From Spongiactinospora sp. TRM90649 (GTDB lineage Bacteria > Actinomycetota > Actinomycetes > Streptosporangiales > Streptosporangiaceae): a stretch of DNA of 41,631 nucleotides. The notes under the pieces were generated by a model that was not told the origin of the DNA, did no database searches, and was given only the letters and a program-made list of their open reading frames with translations. Below, one piece after another: positions 19,465-26,141 of the stretch (positions are counted from its first letter, which is position 1; every line of letters starts with the position of its first letter). The stretch covers positions 1 through 41,631 of the forward strand of contig NZ_JARLTC010000055.1 in assembly GCF_029382225.1 (NCBI RefSeq), read 5' to 3'. The position numbers were made by a program, and so were the translations under genes.

Positions 19465-20493
19465 ATGTCCAAGGAATCGCTGCAGTGGCTGAACGACAAC
19501 ACGCTGATCGGTTTCACCGACAAGCGTGGAACGGCGTGGCACTATCGCGCGAGTCTGCAAGGGCTCGAACCCAACCACTACCCCGGCGCCATCCCGGTGG
19601 CCGATGTTCAGCGGCGACTGTTCGCTTGGGACGCTCTGTCCCGCCCGCTGTACGTGGAAGATCCGATTACCGGCGGTCTGGCCGAGGTGCCGGACCGTCA
19701 GGCGATCCTGCGCAGTGACACCGGGTGCGTGATGGGCATCTTCTCCGACGGCTACGAGCGGCATCCGTACCGCGAATGGCTGCTGGAGATGATCGCGCGC
19801 CTGCTGAACGACGATCTTTCCATCGGTTCGGCCGGTCTGCTGCGCGGTGGTGCGGTGGCATGGGTCTCGGTGGAGGTGCCCGACAACATCCGTACCCCGG
19901 AAGGGGTGGAGTTTCGGCCGCATCTGTTCGGCGCGACGTCGTTCGATGGCTCACTCGCCACGACTTTCAAGCGCGCGATCACCAACGTCGTGTGCGACAA
20001 CACCATGGCCACCGGGCTGGCCGAACGCGGTCAGCAGATCAAGATCAAGCATTCCCGGCACTCGAAACCACGGCTTGCTGAGGCCCGTCAGGCGCTGGCC
20101 ATCGTGTACGAGACCGCCGATGCGTTCGCCGCCGAGGTCAAGCGGTTGTGCGACACGGTTGTGACGGCTCGCGAATGGTCGGCGTTCCTGGACGCCTACG
20201 TGCCCGTCCCGGTGGAGCCAGGCCGTTCGCGGACTCTGGCGGAGGCCAAGCGTGACGGGCTGGTCAAGCTCTGGCGGCACGACAACCGGGTTGCGCCTTG
20301 GGCGGGCACCGGGTGGGGGGTGGTGCAAGCGGTGAACACCTACGTCCACCATGAGCAGACCGTACGTGGCGTCTCCCGTGCGGAACGCAACCGGCTTCGC
20401 GCGCTCACCGGCGGTGTCGAGGAACTGGACCGGGAGACGCTGCGGATGCTGGGTCGAGTCTCGGCGCGGCCGGTTCTCGCCAACCCCGCGTGA
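19465..20493 (+). CDS. DUF932 (phage/plasmid-like TIGR03299) protein
   Basis: 342 residues from ATG 19465, five bases after GGAGG. The start SLQWLNDNTLIGFTD and the central RPHLFGATSFDGSLATTFK, VVCDNTMATGL match the DUF932/TIGR03299 family carried on phages, plasmids and integrative elements. Function is not established; in other elements it occurs near replication or mobilisation genes. It supports the view that this segment is mobile. No catalytic motif is evident. Confidence 0.8.
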   Translation: MSKESLQWLNDNTLIGFTDKRGTAWHYRASLQGLEPNHYPGAIPVADVQRRLFAWDALSRPLYVEDPITGGLAEVPDRQAILRSDTGCVMGIFSDGYERHPYREWLLEMIARLLNDDLSIGSAGLLRGGAVAWVSVEVPDNIRTPEGVEFRPHLFGATSFDGSLATTFKRAITNVVCDNTMATGLAERGQQIKIKHSRHSKPRLAEARQALAIVYETADAFAAEVKRLCDTVVTAREWSAFLDAYVPVPVEPGRSRTLAEAKRDGLVKLWRHDNRVAPWAGTGWGVVQAVNTYVHHEQTVRGVSRAERNRLRALTGGVEELDRETLRMLGRVSARPVLANPA

Positions 20494-20634
20494 CCGTGGC
20501 GGCCGGTACGGTCGCGGCGTGGCCGACGCGCCCGCGTACGGTGTCCGCCGCCCGTTCGCCTTCCGGGCCTGAGGCGGAGGGCGGGCGCGCCTGGCGTGGC
20601 AGGATGCCACTGGCCGCGGCATGGAGGGCGCCAG

Positions 20635-21108
20635 ATGAACGACCAGGTGACGGCGTTGCTGTTCGATGTGGTCGCGCGCCTGCAGCAGAGCATTCAGGCC
20701 CGTGACTGTCCCGCCATCGCTGCTCTGGCGGGTGATCGGGTGCTGTATCTGAGTGACTACGACTACCTGCGTGACGATGTCACGGCTGCGGCGTTCGAGA
20801 CCAGGGCCGCGGCGAAGGCCGTCGAGATCGACGCGCGCCGGTGGGTGCTGGCCGTTCCCCAGGTGTGGGTGATCACCCGGGACGGCGTTCTCACCCGTGC
20901 GGTGTCGAACCATCCACTGCGCGAGGGGGAGCAGGAGGCCATCACCTGGATGGCCTATGACCGCAGTGACGGGGTGGACTACGGGCGCGTGCCGTATGCG
21001 CGTCGCCCCAGCGGGGAGCCGGTGTTCGGTGAGCCCGAGGTGATCACTGTCGGTGTACGCCCGGACGTGCATATGCCCGGCTACACCCTGCTTCGAGCGC
21101 TTACCTGA
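20635..21108 (+). CDS. Hypothetical protein
   Basis: 157 residues from ATG 20635 (GGAGGGCGCCAG before it). It begins NDQVTALLFDVVARLQQ with an amphipathic helix, then mixed alpha/beta sequence including WVLAVPQVWVITRDGVL. No signal peptide, membrane helix or known motif. It lies 141 bases after the DUF932 gene and ends before a hairpin. Not recognised. Confidence 0.6.
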   Translation: MNDQVTALLFDVVARLQQSIQARDCPAIAALAGDRVLYLSDYDYLRDDVTAAAFETRAAAKAVEIDARRWVLAVPQVWVITRDGVLTRAVSNHPLREGEQEAITWMAYDRSDGVDYGRVPYARRPSGEPVFGEPEVITVGVRPDVHMPGYTLLRALT

Positions 21109-21130
21109 CCTCTTCACGACACCATCCACC

Positions 21131-21161
21131 AGGGCCGCCCCGGCAACGCCGGTGCGGCCCT
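21131..21161 (+). terminator. Hairpin, probable terminator
   Basis: AGGGCCGC-C-CCGGC, loop AAC, GCCGG-T-GCGGCCCT: a 13-bp stem with one mismatch, 22 bases after the preceding stop and just before the next gene's ribosome site. Only a short TGTTCGTT tail follows, so termination is probable but not certain. Confidence 0.6.
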
Positions 21162-21186
21162 GTTCGTTGCATTGGAGGGAATCCGG

Positions 21187-21519
21187 ATGACGACGAACAC
21201 GCCGGTACGCGTGCTCGCGCGGGCTCTGTGCCTGATGGGTGCGCTCACCTCGGTCGCGGGGTGCGGGGCCGCGCCGTATGGGCCGGTCACCGGCAAGCGG
21301 GTGGAGCCCCGGATTCTCACCGAGGAGTGGGACTGCGACGGCGAAGCGGTTGCGGCGCCCATCGGCGTTCCTGGGCCGGACGGATGCGTACGGGCGACGC
21401 GGTATGTGCCCGAGCGCTACCGGCTGACCATTGGCCGGGCGGAGAAGGTGGAGGTCGAGCGCTGGCAGTACCGGCGCTGCGAAATCGGTGAGCGCTATCC
21501 AGACTGCGCTCGGGACTGA
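21187..21519 (+). CDS. Small lipoprotein
   Basis: 110 residues from ATG 21187, eight bases after GGAGGG. A signal peptide (RVLARALCLMGALTSVAGC) ends with lipobox VAGC near residue 27, so it is lipid-anchored outside the membrane. The mature part is about 80 residues with several Cys (WDCDGEA, DGCVRA, RRCEIG, PDCARD) that may form disulphides. No family recognised. It stands alone between a hairpin and the recombinase operon; a cell-surface cargo product of the element is inferred. Confidence 0.65.
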   Translation: MTTNTPVRVLARALCLMGALTSVAGCGAAPYGPVTGKRVEPRILTEEWDCDGEAVAAPIGVPGPDGCVRATRYVPERYRLTIGRAEKVEVERWQYRRCEIGERYPDCARD

Positions 21520-21612
21520 TCGATTGACGCCCTGAGCAGGGAACGCCGGAAGGTCGCCAAGGGTGGTTGGTGAACTGCGGCTGCGGATCTGAGGCCCGCC
21601 CACGTAGTCATC

Positions 21613-21837
21613 ATGTCGATCACACCCGATGATTCGGTTGCTCACGCCACGCGGCCCGCTGAGGGCGCGTCCGGCGAACCGCCTGGAAGTGCACGGTCGT
21701 CGCCCGGCGTACGGGTGATCCTTCCCGAGGATTCGCCGGAGTTGACTCCCCAAGCGGCGGTGGTGTTGCTGCGCATCCTGCTGGCCGCCCACGACAAGCA
21801 GACCCGATCAGAAACCGATGGAAAGGAGCAGAAGTGA
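21613..21837 (+). CDS. Small protein upstream of the recombinase
   Basis: 74 residues from ATG 21613; no clear Shine-Dalgarno. The N-terminal half is Ser/Pro/Glu-rich and probably disordered; the second half is a helix (LTPQAAVVLLRILLAAHDK). The stop overlaps the GTG start of the recombinase by three bases, indicating coupled translation, an arrangement seen for small helper or regulatory proteins of serine recombinases. Function not recognised. Confidence 0.55.
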   Translation: MSITPDDSVAHATRPAEGASGEPPGSARSSPGVRVILPEDSPELTPQAAVVLLRILLAAHDKQTRSETDGKEQK

Positions 21838-23531
21838 TCGATATGGCGTTCTGGGGCCGGTGCTCGACGGAGGACCGGCAGGATCCCGAGGCATCTCGGG
21901 CGTGGCAGCTTCGGCGGGCGCGGGGGTTGGTGGAACCGCACGGCGGGCGGATCGTCACGGAGTTCTTCGATGTGGACAAGTCGCGGTCGATTCCGCCTCA
22001 GCGCCGTCCGGAGGCGGCCCGGCTGCTGGCGTGTCTGGGGGATCCGGCGCGCGGGTTCGACGCGGTGGTGGTGGGTGAGCCGCAGCGGGCGTTCTACGGC
22101 AACCAGTTCGGGCTGACGTTCCCGCTGTTCGAGCATTACCGGGTGCCGTTGTGGGTGCCGGAGGTGGGCGGGCCGATCGATCCGGCGAACGAGGCCCATG
22201 AGCTGATCATGTCGATGTTCGGGGGGATCAGTAAGGGGGAGCGTAACCGGATCAAGGTGCGGGTGCGGACGGCGATGGCCGCCCTCGCTCAGACGGAGGG
22301 CAGGTTCCTGGGCGGGCGTCCGCCGTACGGGTATCTGCTGGTGGATCTGGGGCCGCATCCGAATCCGGCCAAGGCGGCGGATGGGAAGCGGTTGCGTGGG
22401 CTGGCGCCTGATCCGGTGACCGCCGAGGTGGTGCGGCGGATCTTCCGGGAGTTCCGGTCCGGGAAGGGGTTCTGGGCGATCGCCGAGGGGCTGACCCGGG
22501 ACGGGGTGCCGTGTCCGTCGGCGCATGACCGGGAGCGGAACCGGCACCGGGATGGGGCGGCGTGGTCCAAGGGCGCGGTCCGGGCGATCATCATCAACCC
22601 GCGGTACACCGGCCGGCAGGTGTGGAACAAGCAGCGCAAGGATGAGGTGCTGATCGATGTCAACGATGTCGCGCTGGGGCACATGACCCGGCAGCGGTGG
22701 AACGACCGGGACGGGTGGGTGTGGTCGGCGCAGGTGACGCACGAGGCGTTGATCACACCGGAGGAGTTCGAGCAGGTGCAGGTGATCCTGGCCGGGCGGG
22801 GGCGCGGGCCGACGACGCACAAGCCGCATCGCACGCGCCGGCCATACATGCTGCGGGGGGTGTTGTTCTGCGGGTACTGCGAGCGGCGGATGCAGGGCAA
22901 CTACAACCACGGGGAGTGTTACTACCGGTGCCGGTATCCGGCGGAGTACGCGCTGGCTGCTGAGGTCGATCATCCCAAGACGGTGTATCTGCGGGAGGCG
23001 GATGTGCTGCCGCCGTTGGACGACTGGCTCGCCGCTGAGTTCGGGGCGGGTAACAGTATGGAGACGGCGCGAGTGCTGGCGGCGCAGGGCCAGGACCGCG
23101 CGGGTAACGCCGTGGACGAGGCGCTTCAGGCGCGGGTGGCGGAGTGTGATCGCAAGCTGGCCGCTCATCGGGCCGCGTTGGAGGCGGGGGCCGATGCCGC
23201 GTTGGTGACCGGGTGGATGGCCGAGGTCCAGACCCAGCGGGCCGCGGCTCAGGCGCAGCTCCGGCGGGTGGAGGCCCGGCGGCCGATGACGGCGGAGGAG
23301 ATTCACGAGGTGCTGGTGGCCGTGAGGGACCTGGTGAAGGTTCTGCGGGAGGCTGATCCGGCGGACAAGGCGGACTTGTACGCGCGGATCGGGCTGCGGT
23401 TGACCTACCGGCCCCAGAAACGACTCGTGGAGGCCCGGGTCATGCCCAGCCTCCACGTGTGCAAAAGGAGAGTGTCCGAGGGGGGACTTGAACCCCCATG
23501 CCCGTTACCGGGCACTAGCACCTCAAGCTAG
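21834..23531 (+). CDS. Large serine recombinase (integrase)
   Basis: 565 residues from GTG 21834, five bases after GGAG. The resolvase domain has the nucleophile in FWGRCSTEDRQDP (Ser11) and the conserved GISKGERNRIKVRVR helix. The recombinase domain follows (YGYLLVDLGPHP; WSKGAVRAIIINPRYTGRQ), then a zinc ribbon (FCGYCERRM with CYYRC, about 345-366) and a long coiled coil (about 430-520). This is the layout of integrases that join attP and attB. The last 19 or so codons lie in the tRNA-Leu gene on the other strand, and the stop falls in its anticodon stem, so the C-terminus depends on the chromosomal site. Confidence 0.92.
   Translation: MIDMAFWGRCSTEDRQDPEASRAWQLRRARGLVEPHGGRIVTEFFDVDKSRSIPPQRRPEAARLLACLGDPARGFDAVVVGEPQRAFYGNQFGLTFPLFEHYRVPLWVPEVGGPIDPANEAHELIMSMFGGISKGERNRIKVRVRTAMAALAQTEGRFLGGRPPYGYLLVDLGPHPNPAKAADGKRLRGLAPDPVTAEVVRRIFREFRSGKGFWAIAEGLTRDGVPCPSAHDRERNRHRDGAAWSKGAVRAIIINPRYTGRQVWNKQRKDEVLIDVNDVALGHMTRQRWNDRDGWVWSAQVTHEALITPEEFEQVQVILAGRGRGPTTHKPHRTRRPYMLRGVLFCGYCERRMQGNYNHGECYYRCRYPAEYALAAEVDHPKTVYLREADVLPPLDDWLAAEFGAGNSMETARVLAAQGQDRAGNAVDEALQARVAECDRKLAAHRAALEAGADAALVTGWMAEVQTQRAAAQAQLRRVEARRPMTAEEIHEVLVAVRDLVKVLREADPADKADLYARIGLRLTYRPQKRLVEARVMPSLHVCKRRVSEGGLEPPCPLPGTSTSS
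23473..23531. other. Likely attachment-site region in tRNA-Leu
   Basis: The 3' half of tRNA-Leu overlaps the coding end of the serine recombinase. Integrases that use tRNA genes usually rebuild the tRNA 3' end, so the crossover should lie in or next to this stretch. The exact core dinucleotide and the second att copy are not visible. Confidence 0.5.
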
Positions 23532-23558
23532 CGCGTCTGCCTATTCCGCCACCCGGAC
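23473..23558 (-). tRNA. tRNA-Leu(GAG)
   Basis: 86 bases on the minus strand. The acceptor stem GTCCGGG pairs with CTCGGAC (one G-U). The anticodon stem CTAGC/GCTAG encloses loop TTGAGGT, giving anticodon GAG. A long variable arm (TGCCCGGTAACGGGCA) is typical of class II tRNA-Leu, and the T arm GGGGGTTCAAGTCCCCC is intact. CCA is not encoded. It reads CUC/CUU leucine codons. Confidence 0.95.
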
Positions 23559-23568
23559 AAGGGTGCCT

Positions 23569-23628
23569 GTGGGAGTGGCCCTCCCACGGCGGCGCCATCA
23601 GGTTAGCAAACTTCGGGGGGTGAGTCAT
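23569..23628 (-). promoter_or_regulatory. tRNA-Leu promoter and leader hairpin
   Basis: On the minus strand, ATGACT (23623-23628) is separated by exactly 17 bases from TAACCT (23600-23605), a fair -35/-10 pair for the vegetative sigma factor. Between it and the tRNA 5' end lies GTGGGAG-TGGCC-CTCCCAC (23569-23587), a perfect 7-bp stem in the precursor leader. Confidence 0.55.
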
Positions 23629-23732
23629 ACCGGTAATGGAGGGGTGGGGGACGGAGGGGCGTCGGTGTGTGGGTGCGGGGGGCGGGCGGGCAGGATGGGG
23701 GCGCAAGGCGTACCAGAGGTGGAGGAGCCGGT

Positions 23733-25040
23733 ATGTCGGGACTCAATGGTGAGGATGAGGTCGTCGAGCTGTGCCGGGACCTGATCCGGATCGATTCGAC
23801 GAATGCTGGGGACAACGCGGGGCCCGGGGAGCGGGCGGCGGCGGAGTATGTGGCGGAGCGGCTGTCCGAGGTCGGGGTGGAGTCCCAGATCTTGGAGAGT
23901 GACGCGCGGCGGGCCAGTGTGGTGGCGCGGATCGAGGGGACCGATCCAGCGCGTGAGGCGTTGTTGTTGCACGGGCATCTGGACGTGGTGCCGTTCAACG
24001 CTGAGGACTGGACGCGTCATCCGATGAGCGGGGAGATCGCCGACGGGTGCGTGTGGGGTCGCGGGGCCGTGGACATGAAGGACATGGACGCGATGATCCT
24101 GGCGGTGGTGCGGAAGCGGCTGCGCGAAGGGCGCAGGCCGTCGCGTGATGTGGTGCTGGCGTTCACGGCGGACGAGGAGGCCGGCGGCACGTACGGCGCG
24201 CAGTGGCTGGCCGCCGAGCATCCCGGCTTGTTCGAGGGGTGCACCGAGGCGATCGGCGAGGTCGGCGGGTTCAGCGTGAGCGTCGGGCAGGACCGGCGGC
24301 TGTACCTGATCGAGGCCGCGGAGAAGGGCATCGCCTGGATGCGGCTGACGGCGCGCGGCCGGGCCGGGCACGGGTCGATGCTCAACGCGGAGAACGCGGT
24401 GACGGAGCTGGCCGAGGCGGTTGGACGGCTGGGCCGGCACGAGTGGCCGGTGCGGCTGACGCCGACCGTGCGGGTGTTCCTGGAAGAGGTCTCGAAGGTC
24501 CTGGAGATCGAGTTCGACGCCGAGCGCCCCGAGGCCACGGTGGCGAAGCTGGGGCCGCTGGCCAGGATGATCGGCGCGGTGCTGCGAAACACCACCAACC
24601 CGACCATGCTCGAAAGCGGCTACAAGGCCAACGTGATCCCGCAGACGGCGACGGCGCACGTGGACGGGCGGTTCCTGCCGGGCTACGAGGAGGAGTTCTT
24701 CGAGACGGTGGACGAGCTGCTCGGGCCCAACGTGACCAGGGAGTTCGTGTATCACGACATCGCGGTGGAGACCGGGTTCGACGGGCCGTTGGTGCGGGCG
24801 ATGGCCGGTGCGCTGGAGGCGGAGGACCCGGGGGCGCGGGCGGTGCCGTACACGCTGTCGGGCGGGACGGACCTGAAGGCGTTCAGCCGGCTGGGGATTC
24901 GCGGGTTCGGCTTCGCGCCGCTCAAGCTCCCGGCCGACCTGGACTTCTCCGGGATGTTCCATGGGGTGGACGAACGGGTGCCGCTCGATTCGCTGCGGTT
25001 CGGGGTGCGGGTGCTTGACCGCTTCCTGGATCACGCCTGA
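23733..25040 (+). CDS. M20/M25/M40 family metallopeptidase
   Basis: 435 residues from ATG 23733, preceded by GGAGGAG. Metal ligands of the di-zinc M20 fold are visible: LLLHGHLDVVPF (His near 79), WGRGAVDMKD (bridging Asp near 112), and ADEEAGG (catalytic and ligand Glu near 146). A dimerisation lid follows (ARGRAGHGSM) and the C-terminal GTDLKAF/FHGVDERV holds the last His. Such enzymes hydrolyse small peptides or acylated amino acids in the cytosol; the substrate cannot be told. No signal peptide. I recall similar peptidases beside chaplin genes in streptomycetes, unverified. Confidence 0.9.
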   Translation: MSGLNGEDEVVELCRDLIRIDSTNAGDNAGPGERAAAEYVAERLSEVGVESQILESDARRASVVARIEGTDPAREALLLHGHLDVVPFNAEDWTRHPMSGEIADGCVWGRGAVDMKDMDAMILAVVRKRLREGRRPSRDVVLAFTADEEAGGTYGAQWLAAEHPGLFEGCTEAIGEVGGFSVSVGQDRRLYLIEAAEKGIAWMRLTARGRAGHGSMLNAENAVTELAEAVGRLGRHEWPVRLTPTVRVFLEEVSKVLEIEFDAERPEATVAKLGPLARMIGAVLRNTTNPTMLESGYKANVIPQTATAHVDGRFLPGYEEEFFETVDELLGPNVTREFVYHDIAVETGFDGPLVRAMAGALEAEDPGARAVPYTLSGGTDLKAFSRLGIRGFGFAPLKLPADLDFSGMFHGVDERVPLDSLRFGVRVLDRFLDHA

Positions 25041-25107
25041 GGTTCGTGAACCGGCGCTGAGCGTTTCCGTGGAAACGCATTGCGCTGACGCCGCGTAGTG
25101 CTAACGT
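25041..25107 (+). promoter_or_regulatory. Two dyads and a candidate promoter
   Basis: GGTTC-GT-GAACC (25041-25052) and GCGTTTCC-GT-GGAAACGC (25061-25078) are perfect dyads with the same GT centre. They lie directly before TTGCGC (25080-25085), a 16-base spacer and TAACGT (25102-25107), a possible -35/-10 for the secreted-protein gene at 25171. Operator sites for a dimeric repressor are plausible; the second dyad could instead be a short hairpin after the peptidase gene. Confidence 0.4.
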
Positions 25108-25170
25108 AACTTTCCGTTGAGGGGGTTTGGGTTCGCTCATCGAGCGGCTCGACCATGGAGGGGAGGTCAC

Positions 25171-25839
25171 GTGGTACGCATGCGGGTTTCGCGGCGCGGG
25201 GTGGAGTCGCCTCGCGTCGTCCGGGGCGTCCGCGTGGCCGCCCCGGAAGGCATGGCGATCCGGTGCGGCCGACCAGCGCGGTTCGCGGCCGTTGTGCGCA
25301 CGACTGGGTTCACGAAAGTGGCGTGCACGACCGGTGCGTTCGCGGGCTTCGTCAGGAAGGCCGTCACCGGATCGCTGACCGTGGGTGTCCTGATCGGCGC
25401 GGGGTGGCTGCTGGCCGTCCTGCTCGGGCTGTTCGGGGCCTCGCCCGCCGCCGCGGACACCGCGATGGCGGTGAGCGCGGTGCCGTCTTCTGCGGTGCCG
25501 TCTTCTACTGTGTCTTCCTCTGCTGTTCCTTCCTCTTCTGGGACCCAATCCGCCGAGGCGAGTCTCAATGCCGAGGCCATGGCAGGGCGCGGCGTCGATG
25601 GGCTGACCAGTCAGTCCGGGCCGGCCCTTCCCACTCCCACCACCGCTGACCACAATTCTGGCGCCGACGGTTTCGTGCCCCAGAGTGGCGGTGGCGCCGG
25701 CCAGTTCGGGCCGGGTATGGGGGACATCGCGCGGTCGGTCTTCGACCCGCGGCTTATGGTGCAGCGCGCCCCGGTGGCGTCGATGCTTCCCCCTATCGTC
25801 CGCACAGCGGCGGACGAGCCTTCCTTCTCTCCTGACTAG
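25171..25839 (+). CDS. Exported Ser-rich protein preceding the chaplin gene
   Basis: 222 residues from GTG 25171, which follows GGGGAGG by four bases. An unusually long basic N-terminal region (about 65 residues) precedes one hydrophobic segment (LTVGVLIGAGWLLAVLLGL) and a likely signal-peptidase site ASPAAADTA. The mature part has a repeated SAVPSS-type stretch, then Gly/Ser/Pro-rich low-complexity sequence (FVPQSGGGAGQFGPG), as in cell-wall or surface proteins. No enzyme motif. It lies 302 bases before the chaplin-type gene and may be a co-expressed surface component; that is inferred. The start could be later, shortening the leader. Confidence 0.55.
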   Translation: MVRMRVSRRGVESPRVVRGVRVAAPEGMAIRCGRPARFAAVVRTTGFTKVACTTGAFAGFVRKAVTGSLTVGVLIGAGWLLAVLLGLFGASPAAADTAMAVSAVPSSAVPSSTVSSSAVPSSSGTQSAEASLNAEAMAGRGVDGLTSQSGPALPTPTTADHNSGADGFVPQSGGGAGQFGPGMGDIARSVFDPRLMVQRAPVASMLPPIVRTAADEPSFSPD

Positions 25840-26141
25840 CTCGTCTGTCCTGCTCGAAATCCACGGATTCCTCTGTCGTCGTGTGACGACGGGTCCGTGC
25901 GCGGGCGATACGTCATCTTCACCCCTCGCGACGGTCCACGGCTCCCGCTGTGCGGGAGGCAGGCCGCACCTGTCCGCCGACGGTGCGCGCCGGATCCATG
26001 AGTCGTCGTTCCCCGGCACCAGTCCACCGGGGTGGCACTCCTGATCGGTCCACGGGTCATCCCGGAGCCGCCTCTCATCGGCCTCCGCCGTGTCGCGAGA
26101 TGTCAGGTACAACCCCCCAAGAACCACTAGGAGCATTTGTC
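25840..26141 (+). other. Intergenic leader of the chaplin gene
   Basis: 302 bases with no credible gene. The open frame upstream of the chaplin ATG reads Pro/Arg-rich sequence without family likeness. It should carry the chaplin promoter and 5' leader; no confident -35/-10 pair was found. GGAG at 26130-26133 is the ribosome site. Confidence 0.4.

Larger units (their letters stand above)
17334..23531 (+). mobile_element. Right-hand part of an integrated element at tRNA-Leu
   Basis: All genes here run toward a large serine recombinase whose coding end lies within tRNA-Leu(GAG). DUF4192 and DUF932 proteins and small unknown genes are typical cargo of actinomycete integrative elements and plasmids. 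The right end is inferred from the tRNA overlap. The left end is not located: I saw no copy of the tRNA 3' end further left, so the element may include the defence block or extend beyond the window. Confidence 0.5.

Noticed and set aside
19951..23456. Long minus-strand open frames opposite DUF932 and the recombinase
   Set aside because: They are Arg/Pro/His-rich mirror frames common in GC-rich DNA, without domain likeness.
23473..23531. GGLEPP-type C-terminus of the recombinase as a conserved protein motif
   Set aside because: Such residues arise wherever a frame reads through antisense tRNA; they reflect the tRNA, not protein homology.
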